DNA from: Massilia sp. UBA2604 | Lineage (GTDB): Bacteria; Pseudomonadota; Gammaproteobacteria; Burkholderiales; Burkholderiaceae_D | NCBI GenBank assembly: GCA_002339265.1 | Contig: DDKG01000227.1 | Coordinates: 322 to 14,142, forward strand | Direction of reading: 5' to 3' | Length of the DNA: 13,821 bases | Shown: positions 7,363 to 13,821 of the stretch, in pieces | Numbering within the stretch: position 1 is the stretch's first letter | Layout of the letters: every line of letters begins with the position of its first letter | The notes under the pieces: generated by a model | Databases searched by the model: none | Told to the model about the DNA's origin: nothing | Seen by the model: only the letters and a program-made list of their open reading frames with translations | Made by a program: the position numbers and the translations under genes

Positions 7363-7398
7363 GCGCGCCGCCCGCGCCTTCATGCGCGATAAATACAC

Positions 7399-7413
7399 AT
7401 GCCGCTCCGGCAT
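7399..7413. repeat. 15-bp inverted repeat upstream of the exporter gene
   Basis: ATGCCG-CTC-CGGCAT is a perfect dyad with 6-bp arms and a 3-base centre. Its right arm overlaps the place where a -35 would sit for the extended -10 at 7432-7437. It may be an operator; as an RNA hairpin it would not be in the transcript from that promoter. Confidence 0.5.
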
Positions 7414-7428
7414 CGCCAGGGCCACCTC

Positions 7429-7437
7429 TGCTATGAT
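7429..7437 (+). promoter_or_regulatory. Extended -10 promoter of the GDT1-family exporter
   Basis: TGCTATGAT is an extended -10 (TGn plus TATGAT, 5/6). No recognisable -35 lies 17 bases upstream. The predicted start near 7444 leaves a leader of about 30 bases with no clear Shine-Dalgarno and no room for a riboswitch. Confidence 0.5.
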
Positions 7438-7472
7438 CGCGCCCTTCCTCCTGCTGTGTACTCATCCGACTG

Positions 7473-8048
7473 ATGGACGCCTTTCTCGTCTCGACCGGCA
7501 TCGTGGGCCTCGCCGAGATCGGCGACAAGACCCAGTTGCTGGCCTTCCTGCTCGCCGCGCGCTTTCGCCGTCCCCTGCCGATCGTGCTCGGCATCCTGGT
7601 CGCGACCGTGGCCAACCACGCCTTCGCCGCCGCCGTCGGCGCCCTCGTCAGCGAGCTGCTCGGCCCTGGCGTGATGCGCTGGGTGCTGGGTCTGTCCTTC
7701 CTGGCGATGGCGGCGTGGATCATGATCCCCGACGAGATCGACGCCGAGGAAGCGCAGCTGGCGAAGTACGGCGTGTTCCTGACCACCCTAATCGCCTTTT
7801 TTGTTGCCGAGATGGGCGACAAGACCCAGGTCGCCACCGTGGCGCTGGCCGCGCGCTACGAATCGATGGCCGCCATCGTCGCCGGCACCACTTTCGGCAT
7901 GATGCTGGCGAACGTGCCGGCCGTGTACTTCGGCGAGCGCATCGCGAATCGCGTGCCATTGAAACTGGTGCACGGGATCGCGGCGCTGATCTTCGCGGTG
8001 CTCGGCATCGCCACCCTGCTCGGCATGGGCGAAGGTCTCGGCTTCTAG
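7473..8048 (+). CDS. TMEM165/GDT1 (UPF0016) family cation exporter, probable Mn2+ efflux
   Basis: 191 aa, almost entirely hydrophobic, with about six membrane segments in two homologous halves. Each half carries the family signature ExGDKT: EIGDKT at 15-20 and EMGDKT at 113-118, separated by a short polar loop (DEIDAEEAQLAKY). In bacteria, GDT1-type proteins such as MneA export manganese; yeast and human members move Ca2+/Mn2+. It acts in the inner membrane. The start at 7473 places the first signature at the usual distance from the N-terminus, though no Shine-Dalgarno is visible. It stands alone, divergent from the aminopeptidase operon, and its TAG overlaps the stop codon of the convergent PHP hydrolase gene. 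Family call is firm; the ion is inferred from homologues. Confidence 0.93.
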   Translation: MDAFLVSTGIVGLAEIGDKTQLLAFLLAARFRRPLPIVLGILVATVANHAFAAAVGALVSELLGPGVMRWVLGLSFLAMAAWIMIPDEIDAEEAQLAKYGVFLTTLIAFFVAEMGDKTQVATVALAARYESMAAIVAGTTFGMMLANVPAVYFGERIANRVPLKLVHGIAALIFAVLGIATLLGMGEGLGF

Positions 8049-9658
8049 GGCTCCTGCATCACCCACACCGGCGCCGACCACAGCACGTTGCCGTCGTCCT
8101 GGGTCACCTTCGCATAATAGAAGTGCGGCCCCGGGCTCGGGGTGACGGTGGTCTCGGCCTGGTCCGACATCTGCGTGACCGTGCCCTTGCGGCCCGGGAC
8201 GCCTTCCATGATCGCCACCGAGGCGACTTTCCTGCCCTTCAGGCTGGCGAAGTTCGCCACCAGGGCGAGCGGACCGCGATTGCTGAAACGCTCGCCCATC
8301 AGGCGGCCGTTGGCGGTCAGGACCAGCTCCGAATCCTTGTCCATCGTCGCGAATACGCGGCGCGCCTTGAGCGCCTCGACGAAGGTGGCGCGGTTCAGGG
8401 CCGTGCCCGAAGGCAGCAGCACGCCGGTGCGGTTGGTGAAGGACGCACCCCAGTTGGCGCAGTGGTTGTCCTGGTTGGTGCTGAAGGCCAGGCGATAGCC
8501 CGCTTCCAGCAGGCGGTTGCAGGCGCCCTCGAAATTGCTGCGCCGGGTCTCGGTCTCGCTGACGTTGGTCGAGAACGCGGTGCTGTTCATCACCTCGCAC
8601 AGCGCCATCGCCTCGCCGCCGTCCTCGGTATAGGCGAGCGGCACGCCATCGACCTGGAACTGGCCCGAATGCGCCGGATGGTTGAACTGGCCCACCCAGC
8701 CGCGCTCGCGCATCAGCGTGTACAAGGCCGCGTAGTCGCCGCGGGGCGTAGGAGTGTCGGCCATCAGCTCCCCCTTGGCATTGGTCTCCCAGCCGAGCAG
8801 TTCGTCGCTGTTGAAGATGTTGATATGGCCGCCGTTGTTGATGACGCCCCATTCCAGGCCGTATACCGCGAGGAAGTCCGGATGCTTTTTGGAGAAACCG
8901 GCGGCGCTCTCCAGGCCCGAGCGGTACAGCGCCCTGGCGGCGGCCGGATCGGCATCCGGCGCGCTGCCTTCCGAACCGTCGTACATATGGTTGTGTTCCG
9001 AGGCGACCAGGATGTCGAGGCCGCGCCCCCTGGCATAGGCGAAGGCGTCATCCGGACCGTGCGGCGCCTTCAACGGCGACTGGGAGCCCTTGCACTCGGC
9101 GACGTCGGCGCCGCCGTCGCTGTGGTTGGTCTGGCTGTGCAGATTGCCGAGATAGACCGTGTAGGGCAGCGCGCCGGGCGCCGGGACGGCGGCCGGCTCG
9201 AAGGCGCGCGGCAGGGGCGAGAATGCCGGCATCGCGGGCAGCTGTGGCGCGCCGACGGCGATCTCCCATTCCTGCTCGTGCGGGTCGTGCATGCCGTGGT
9301 CATCGCCACGCACCGTCGCATGCAGCCGCACCTTGTAGATGCCGGCCGGCGCCATGCCGCGCCCGAGGCGGCCGGACCAAGGCACCGCGACCGTCATCTC
9401 CTCGCTCGTGAACGGCGCCGCGCCGCGCCAGCGCAGGGCGACGCGGCCATCGGGGCTGACCAGTTCCACCCGCCAGTCGACCGTGTCCGTGCGCGCCAGG
9501 CCGGGATAGGCGAAGCTCAGGGTGAAGGTGCGCGCCGCCGCGGCCTGGAACGGCGCGAGCAGCGTGGCTTCGAATTCCTGGTGTTCTGCGGGCGCAGCTT
9601 GCGCCAGGCTGCAGCACAGCGACAGGGCCAACAGCTGGGGAATGAATGAGGTTTTCAT
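8045..9658 (-). CDS. Secreted PHP-domain metallohydrolase, CehA/McbA type
   Basis: 537 aa. A Sec signal (MKTSFIPQLLALSLCCSLAQA, then APAE) is followed by a beta-rich N-terminal region of about 140 residues and a PHP domain. PHP motifs in order: GNLHSQTNHSDGG (H174 to D181), ILVASEHNH, VYGLEWG, GGHINIF, QFNHPAHSG and STNQDNH, which supply the metal-binding His, Asp and Glu residues. The usual HxH of motif I reads H174-S-Q176, so the second metal ligand is replaced. The family includes phosphoesterases and the carbamate hydrolase CehA, so the substrate cannot be named. The start at 9658 begins the signal peptide but has no Shine-Dalgarno. A T-N11-A dyad lies immediately upstream of the ATG, and a LysR gene is divergent. 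Its stop TAG shares CTAG with the exporter's stop; no terminator separates them. Confidence 0.85.
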   Translation of the reverse strand: MKTSFIPQLLALSLCCSLAQAAPAEHQEFEATLLAPFQAAAARTFTLSFAYPGLARTDTVDWRVELVSPDGRVALRWRGAAPFTSEEMTVAVPWSGRLGRGMAPAGIYKVRLHATVRGDDHGMHDPHEQEWEIAVGAPQLPAMPAFSPLPRAFEPAAVPAPGALPYTVYLGNLHSQTNHSDGGADVAECKGSQSPLKAPHGPDDAFAYARGRGLDILVASEHNHMYDGSEGSAPDADPAAARALYRSGLESAAGFSKKHPDFLAVYGLEWGVINNGGHINIFNSDELLGWETNAKGELMADTPTPRGDYAALYTLMRERGWVGQFNHPAHSGQFQVDGVPLAYTEDGGEAMALCEVMNSTAFSTNVSETETRRSNFEGACNRLLEAGYRLAFSTNQDNHCANWGASFTNRTGVLLPSGTALNRATFVEALKARRVFATMDKDSELVLTANGRLMGERFSNRGPLALVANFASLKGRKVASVAIMEGVPGRKGTVTQMSDQAETTVTPSPGPHFYYAKVTQDDGNVLWSAPVWVMQEP

Positions 9659-9660
9659 AA

Positions 9661-9673
9661 TGCAATTTTTGCA
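9661..9673. promoter_or_regulatory. Candidate LysR-type T-N11-A operator
   Basis: TGCAATTTTTGCA is a dyad with 5-bp arms around TTT and fits the T-N11-A pattern of LysR regulators. It starts 3 bases upstream of the PHP hydrolase ATG, so binding here would block its initiation region. The TGCAATTT motif is directly repeated at 9670-9677. Assignment to the neighbouring LysR is inference; the spacer is AT-rich, so chance dyads are possible. Confidence 0.4.
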
Positions 9674-9692
9674 ATTTCATGCTTCATTCATA

Positions 9693-9720
9693 TTGACTAG
9701 CCTCCCAGAAAAATTGTCAT
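9693..9720 (+). promoter_or_regulatory. Candidate promoter for the LysR-RidA pair
   Basis: TTGACT (9693-9698, 5/6) is followed after 16 bases by TGTCAT (9715-9720, 4/6). It lies in the AT-rich spacer about 90 bases before the LysR ATG. A second -10-like TTTAAT at 9744-9749 has no matching -35. Confidence 0.3.
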
Positions 9721-9809
9721 TTCGTCCATCTTCTTTGACGAATTTTAATCAGGACAACTTGCACCCGGCGGGATAGCCGTTTATGTTGGCAGCCTCAAAC
9801 CGGACACCC

Positions 9810-10712
9810 ATGATCGACAAGCTCGAAATCACCCACCTGCGCACGCTCGACGCCCTGAACCGCTTCGACACCATCTCGGCGGCGGCCGAGCACCTGGACG
9901 TCTCGCAGCAGGCGGTCAGCCTGCAGCTGAAGAAGCTGCGCACCATCTTGGGCGACCCGCTGTTCGTGCGCACCGGCCAGGGAATGGCGCCGACGCCCTA
10001 TGCGAAGCTGATCGCGCCCCACATCGGCCAGGTGCTGGCCGGCTTGAACGCCATTCCCCTGCCCTTCGAGGTCCGCCCCGAGCAGGCCGAACGCACGCTG
10101 GTCATCTCCGGCACCGACTACACCCAAAAGGTGATCGTGGCCGACCTGGTGCGCATGCTGCGGCGCGAGGCGCCGAAGGTGAAGGTCGCGGTGGTCGACA
10201 TCGAGGTCAGCGCCCTTACCCGCAAGCTGCACCAGGGTGAAATCGACCTGATCTTCACGGTGGACGGTTATGTCGCGCCCGGGCTGGTGACGCAGCCCCT
10301 GTTTCTCGAGCAGTACCGCTGCGTCACCGGCAACCGCACGCTGGCCGATGGCGGCGTCATGCCGCTCGAAGCGCTGATGGCGCACGACTTCATCGTCACC
10401 AATCCGGGCCCGGCCAGCTTCACGGGGTCGGCCGACGGCTGGCTCGCGCGCCAGGGATTGCAGCGGCGCGTGGTGGCGTCGGCGCCGTCCTTCTTCATGG
10501 CGCTGGAATATCTGAAGGGGTCCGGCCTGGTGGCCTTCATGCCTTCGCGCCTGCTGCCCTGCGACGGCGTGTTCGAGATCGCGCTGCCGAAGCAGCCGCC
10601 GGGCTACCAGGTGGTCGCCGCCCACCATCCGAATGCGCAGAACGATCCCTTCATTGCCTGGCTGCTGGAGCGGGTCAAGGCCCGGCTTGTATCGGCTACA
10701 AGCGCAGCTTGA
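9810..10712 (+). CDS. LysR-family transcriptional regulator
   Basis: 300 aa. The N-terminal winged helix-turn-helix is typical of the family: LRTLDALNRFDTISAAAEHLDVSQQAVSLQLKKL (residues 10-43) with LGDPLFVRTGQGMAPTPYA after it. Residues from about 85 form a periplasmic-binding-protein-like effector domain (ISGTDYTQKVIVADLV, GEIDLIFTVDG, DFIVTNPGPASF). The start at 9810 gives the usual distance to the helix-turn-helix; an in-frame ATG at 9783, with GGGA upstream, would add nine residues and cannot be excluded. It is divergent from the PHP hydrolase and precedes a RidA-superfamily gene by 62 bases. Regulation of one or both neighbours is the default expectation for this layout; the effector is unknown. 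Confidence 0.93.
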   Translation: MIDKLEITHLRTLDALNRFDTISAAAEHLDVSQQAVSLQLKKLRTILGDPLFVRTGQGMAPTPYAKLIAPHIGQVLAGLNAIPLPFEVRPEQAERTLVISGTDYTQKVIVADLVRMLRREAPKVKVAVVDIEVSALTRKLHQGEIDLIFTVDGYVAPGLVTQPLFLEQYRCVTGNRTLADGGVMPLEALMAHDFIVTNPGPASFTGSADGWLARQGLQRRVVASAPSFFMALEYLKGSGLVAFMPSRLLPCDGVFEIALPKQPPGYQVVAAHHPNAQNDPFIAWLLERVKARLVSATSAA

Positions 10713-10774
10713 TTGCCGCGGCCGGCGCGCTTGCCTAAGCTGGCGCCATTCCCATCGACGGCAAAGGCCCCCGC

Positions 10775-11185
10775 ATGAGCATCGAACGCATCAATCCCCC
10801 CGCACTGTACGACGGCGCCCCGCACGGCCTGTCCCATGCGACCATCGACCACGACAGCGGCCTGGTGTTCGTGTCCGGCCAGGTCGACTGGGACCTCGAA
10901 TACAAGGTCAGGCACACCACCCTGGCCGAGCAGACCGAGGGCGCGGCGCGCAACCTGATCGCCGTGCTGGCAGCGGCCGGATCGTCGGTCGAGCACATCC
11001 TGCAGCTGCGCGTCTACGTGCGCGGCGAGATCGGCGAACACCTGGACACCGTGGCGCCGATCCTGGTGCAGCATCTCGGCTTGCCGCGCCCGGCCTTGAC
11101 CGGGATCGGCGTCGCCTCGCTGGCGTCGCCCGACACACTGGTCGAAATCGAAGCTGTCGCCAAACGCTGCGCTCAAAATGTTTAG
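10775..11185 (+). CDS. RidA/YjgF-superfamily protein lacking the canonical arginine
   Basis: 136 aa, the normal size for this trimeric cytosolic family. Signature stretches: LVFVSGQVDWD (30-40), QTEGAARNLIAVLAAAG (53-69), ILQLRVYVRG (75-84) and LVEIEAVAKR (122-131), with E126 at the conserved glutamate. In archetypal RidA an arginine in P-A-R-S binds the carboxylate of 2-aminoacrylate-type imines; here the aligned stretch is P-A-L108-T, so the arginine is absent. That is a feature of the Rid subfamilies not shown to have imine deaminase activity. AAAGG (10763-10767) lies 7 bases before the ATG. It sits 62 bases after the LysR gene on the same strand and may be its target or operon partner. 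Superfamily is firm; the enzyme activity is open. Confidence 0.9.
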   Translation: MSIERINPPALYDGAPHGLSHATIDHDSGLVFVSGQVDWDLEYKVRHTTLAEQTEGAARNLIAVLAAAGSSVEHILQLRVYVRGEIGEHLDTVAPILVQHLGLPRPALTGIGVASLASPDTLVEIEAVAKRCAQNV

Positions 11186-11200
11186 TAAACCGGCTAAACA
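11179..11200. promoter_or_regulatory. Inverted repeat with LacI-like half-site, candidate operator
   Basis: TGTTTAG (11179-11185) and CTAAACA (11194-11200) form 7-bp arms around TAAACCGG. The left arm overlaps the TAG stop of the RidA-like gene. The central TAAACC/GGCTAA is a 4-of-6 pseudo-palindrome around CCGG, a type of centre often seen in LacI-family operators. AAACCGG recurs at 11232-11238 within the spacer of the GH92 promoter. No T tract follows, so it is unlikely to be a terminator. Confidence 0.4.
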
Positions 11201-11223
11201 GGTGTACTGAAACACGGTAACGA

Positions 11224-11252
11224 TTGATCGAAAACCGGACTCCACATATAAG
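11224..11252 (+). promoter_or_regulatory. Sigma70-type promoter of the GH92 gene
   Basis: TTGATC (11224-11229, 4/6) and TATAAG (11247-11252, 5/6) are separated by exactly 17 bases, predicting a start near 11259 and a leader of about 60 bases. An AAACCGG motif at 11232-11238 lies between the two elements. TATAGT at 11264-11269 is an alternative -10. Confidence 0.5.
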
Positions 11253-11319
11253 TTGCAGTTGGGTATAGTTGCAACAAGAACAGGCAGCGCGCATCGTTGC
11301 CGCCACGTGTGGAGACTTC

Positions 11320-13656
11320 ATGACAGCCAGGATTCAACTCGGACAATTCTCGATCGCCGCCGCCGCGCTTTTGTTTAGTGCGGTTCCCGTGCAGGCGGCC
11401 CCACCCGGCAGCCCGGCGGAAGCCGTGAACGTCTTCATCGGCACCGGCGGCGACGGCCATACCTTCCCGGGCGCCAGCCGCCCGTTCGGCATGGTGCAGC
11501 TCAGCCCCGACACCCAGCACCGCCACTTCCGCCAGAGCTATCCCTGGGCCGCGGGCTACAACCACGCCGACAGCTCGATCCTCGGCTTTTCGCACACCCA
11601 CTTCTCGGGCAGCGGCCACTCCGACCTGGGCGACGTGCTCTTGATGCCCTACGGCGGCGAGACCAAGCTGGAACCGGGCTATCCGGAGCGTCCGTACTCG
11701 GGCTACCGCTCGCGCTTCTCGCACGACCAGGAAAAGGCCGAACCGGGCTACTACGCCGTGCGCCTGAAGGACCACGAGGTCGACGTCGAACTGACCGCCA
11801 GCGAGCGCGTAGGCCTGCACCGTTATAAATTCAAGGCCGGCGAGGCGGCCAAGGTGCTGCTCGACCTGCGCACCAGCATCTACAACTACGACGACAAGAA
11901 CCTGTGGGCGCGCCTGCGCGTGCGCAACAGCACCACGATCACCGGCATGCGCGAGACGCGCGGCTGGGCGCCGGGCCGCCAGCTGCACTTCGCGATCCAG
12001 TTCTCGCGCCCGATCGAGACCCGCCAGCTGCTGAACCGCGAAGAGGCGATCGCCTACCGCGGCTTCACCCAACCGGGTAAAACGCCCGGCGACAAGGCCA
12101 TGGTCGAAGGCAAGCAGCTGATGGCCGACTTCAACTTCGGCGTGCCGCAGGACGGCACGCTGCTGGTCAAGGTCGCCCTGTCGGCGGTGAGCGAAGACAA
12201 TGCGATCGCCAACCTGGCAGAGATGCCGGGCTGGGACTTCGACCAGGAGCGCGAACGCGCCGGCAAGGCCTGGAACGACGCGCTGGGCGCGGTGAAGGTC
12301 GAGGCCGAAGGCCCGATGCGCACCAAGTTCTATACCGCCCTGTACCACAGCATGCTGGCGCCGTCGCTGTTCATGGACCTGGACGGCAGCTACCGCGGCC
12401 CCGACAACCAGGTGCACAAGGCGAAGAACTTCCGCTTCCACTCGACCTTCTCGCTGTGGGACACCTACCGCGCGCTGCACCCGCTGCTCACCATCGTCGC
12501 GCCCGAGCAGCGCAACGCCGACTTCGTGAACTCGCTGATCGCGTCGCAGGAGCATAGCCCCTACGGCATCCTGCCGGTGTGGCAGTTCCACGGCCTGGAA
12601 ACCTGGACCATGATCGGCTACCACGCGGTGCCGGTGATCGCCGACGCCTACATGAAAGGCATCCGCGGCTTTGACGCCGACAAGGCCCTGGCCGCGATGA
12701 CGGCCAGCGCCGAATATGGTCCCTACGGCGGCCTGGAACACTATATGAAGCTGGGCTACGTGCCGATCGACCTCGAGAAAGAGGCCGCGTCGAAGACCGT
12801 CGAATACGCCTTCGACGACTGGACCATCGCGCGCATGGCCGAGAAGATGGGCAAGAAAGACGTCGCCGCGCGCTACTACAAGCGCGCCCAGAACTACCGC
12901 AACGTGTTCGACAAGGAGACCGGCTTCATCCGCGCCCGCAAGTCGACCGGCGAATTCCGCACCCCGTTCAATCCGGAGCTGTCGAACTTCGGCAGCGACT
13001 ACACCGAGGGCAGCGCCTGGCAGTATTCCTGGTATATGCCGCACGATAACGCCGGCCTGATCTCCTTCCTGGGCGGCGACACCAAGCTGGTAGAGAAGAT
13101 CGACCAGGTGTTCGACGCCAAGGTCGACGAGACCGTGTACGCCCACATGGAAGACATCTCGGGCCTGATCGGCCACTACGCCCACGGCAACGAGCCATCG
13201 CACCACGTGGCCTACCTGTACAACTACGCCGGCGCACCGTGGCGCACCCAGGAACGCCTGGCCAACATCATGGCCACGCAATACAGCGACAAGCCGGACG
13301 GCCTGTCGGGCAACGACGACCTGGGCCAGATGTCGGCCTGGTTCGCCTTCACCGCGCTCGGCTTCTATCCGGTGGCGCCTGGCAGCAACGAGTATGTGAT
13401 CGGCCGCCCCTTCCTGGACAAGGCGACCCTGAACCTGCCGAACGGGAAGCGTTTCACGGTGCGCGCCGATAACCTCTCCGCCGGCAACGGCTACGTCGGC
13501 CGCGTGACCCTGAACGGCAAGCCCTTGAACCGCACCTTCATCCGCCACGAGGACATCATGGCCGGCGGCGAACTGGTGTTCACCATGCAGGCCGCGCCGA
13601 ACAAGGACTGGGGCAAGGAACAGAGCGCCCGTCCCTACACGCAGACCCGGTACTGA
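11320..13656 (+). CDS. Secreted GH92-family alpha-mannosidase
   Basis: 778 aa, about the normal size for the family. A Sec signal (through AVPVQA, residue 26, then APP) is followed by the N-terminal beta-sandwich with VNVFIGTGGDGHTFPGA (36 onward) and GFSHTHFSGSGHSDLGDVLLMP (about 90-110). The alpha/alpha-barrel has FSLWDTYRALHPLLTI, SPYGILPVWQFHGLETWTMIGYHAVP, EGSAWQYSWYMPHD and GLSGNDDLGQMSAW. E625 in GNEPSHH is at the general acid position and D666-D667 in GNDD at the general base, so all catalytic landmarks known for Bacteroides GH92 enzymes are present. The family comprises calcium-dependent inverting exo-mannosidases, many acting on alpha-1,2 linkages of N-glycans or yeast mannan; linkage cannot be read from sequence. 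The start at 11320 has GGAG at 11311-11314, five bases upstream. A LacI regulator follows after 16 bases. Confidence 0.95.
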   Translation: MTARIQLGQFSIAAAALLFSAVPVQAAPPGSPAEAVNVFIGTGGDGHTFPGASRPFGMVQLSPDTQHRHFRQSYPWAAGYNHADSSILGFSHTHFSGSGHSDLGDVLLMPYGGETKLEPGYPERPYSGYRSRFSHDQEKAEPGYYAVRLKDHEVDVELTASERVGLHRYKFKAGEAAKVLLDLRTSIYNYDDKNLWARLRVRNSTTITGMRETRGWAPGRQLHFAIQFSRPIETRQLLNREEAIAYRGFTQPGKTPGDKAMVEGKQLMADFNFGVPQDGTLLVKVALSAVSEDNAIANLAEMPGWDFDQERERAGKAWNDALGAVKVEAEGPMRTKFYTALYHSMLAPSLFMDLDGSYRGPDNQVHKAKNFRFHSTFSLWDTYRALHPLLTIVAPEQRNADFVNSLIASQEHSPYGILPVWQFHGLETWTMIGYHAVPVIADAYMKGIRGFDADKALAAMTASAEYGPYGGLEHYMKLGYVPIDLEKEAASKTVEYAFDDWTIARMAEKMGKKDVAARYYKRAQNYRNVFDKETGFIRARKSTGEFRTPFNPELSNFGSDYTEGSAWQYSWYMPHDNAGLISFLGGDTKLVEKIDQVFDAKVDETVYAHMEDISGLIGHYAHGNEPSHHVAYLYNYAGAPWRTQERLANIMATQYSDKPDGLSGNDDLGQMSAWFAFTALGFYPVAPGSNEYVIGRPFLDKATLNLPNGKRFTVRADNLSAGNGYVGRVTLNGKPLNRTFIRHEDIMAGGELVFTMQAAPNKDWGKEQSARPYTQTRY

Positions 13657-13672
13657 GCGAGGAAAGCGCGCC

Positions 13673-13821
13673 ATGGCCGTCACGATCCGCGACATCGCCC
13701 GCGCCACGGGCTACTCGATCGGCACGGTCTCGCGCGCGCTGAAGAACCAGGACGGCCTGACCGACAGGACGCGCGAGCGCATCTGCGCCGTGGCGCGCGA
13801 GATGGGCTACGACTTCGCCAA
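13673..13821 (+). CDS. LacI-family transcriptional regulator (N-terminal part only)
   Basis: 49 codons are visible before the right edge. They hold the full LacI helix-turn-helix and hinge start: VTIRDIARATGYSIGTVSRAL (3-23), then TDRTRERICAVAREMGYDF. GAGG (13659-13662) lies ten bases upstream of the ATG. Only 16 bases separate it from the GH92 stop, with no terminator, so the two genes are probably one transcript. The likely role is sugar-responsive repression of the GH92 gene and of glycan-use genes beyond the window; the effector domain is not visible. Confidence 0.9.
   Translation, partial: MAVTIRDIARATGYSIGTVSRALKNQDGLTDRTRERICAVAREMGYDFA

Noticed and set aside
7291..7425. Longer aminopeptidase starting at 7425
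   Set aside because: The extra 45 residues precede a complete signal peptide, lack a plausible function and run through the divergent promoter region.
7291..7472. yybP-ykoY manganese riboswitch, common before bacterial GDT1/MntP-type exporters
   Set aside because: The predicted leader is only about 30 bases and I could not find the conserved riboswitch core.
11179..11200. Terminator after the RidA-like gene
   Set aside because: The stem is AT-rich, has an 8-base loop and lacks a following T tract; a regulatory site fits better.
1..13821. CRISPR arrays, tRNA or rRNA genes, insertion sequences, phage or toxin-antitoxin genes
   Set aside because: No regularly spaced repeats, cloverleaf sequences, transposase motifs or terminal inverted repeats were seen on either strand.

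Overview
The window is GC-rich, gene-dense chromosomal DNA from a Gram-negative bacterium. Codon use, gene style and the mix of families (exported TldD-type protein, M1 aminopeptidase, plant-type Deg protease, GH92 mannosidase with a LacI regulator) suggest a betaproteobacterium of the Oxalobacteraceae, close to Massilia/Telluria. That placement is inference from general resemblance; there is no rRNA or marker gene here. I see no tRNA, rRNA, CRISPR array, insertion sequence or phage gene, and no broken gene. Two genes are cut by the window edges.

Left part (1-3809): a Tat-exported TldD/PmbA-family metallopeptidase, cut by the left edge, runs leftwards. A 329-base spacer follows, then a rightward pair: a methyltransferase-fold protein with a Sec signal peptide, and a periplasmic trypsin-like protease whose layout matches the plant-type Deg proteases. 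A near-perfect hairpin separates these two, and a strong 12-bp-stem bidirectional terminator closes the block.

Middle (3827-8048): a leftward two-gene operon encodes an exported M1 (leukotriene A4 hydrolase-like) aminopeptidase and an exported S12/beta-lactamase-fold serine hydrolase, joined by an ATGA stop/start overlap. A TMEM165/GDT1-family cation exporter (probable Mn2+ efflux) is divergent from it. Together with the TldD-like protein and the Deg protease, the first 7.3 kb carries four exported proteins with peptidase folds, which suggests envelope or extracellular peptide processing.

Right part (8045-13821): a secreted PHP-domain metallohydrolase of the CehA/McbA type converges on the exporter, and their stop codons overlap in a shared CTAG. 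It is divergent from a LysR regulator across an AT-rich spacer holding a T-N11-A dyad. The LysR gene is followed by a RidA-superfamily gene lacking the canonical catalytic arginine. Last come a secreted GH92 mannosidase and a LacI-family regulator (cut by the right edge) 16 bases downstream; LacI-like half-sites lie at the GH92 promoter.

I do not see a convincing previously undescribed multi-gene system. The most checkable oddities are active-site substitutions (PHP His to Gln, RidA Arg to Leu), a methyltransferase-fold protein with an export signal, a 15-bp tandem duplication over a stop codon, and candidate operators in three intergenic regions.
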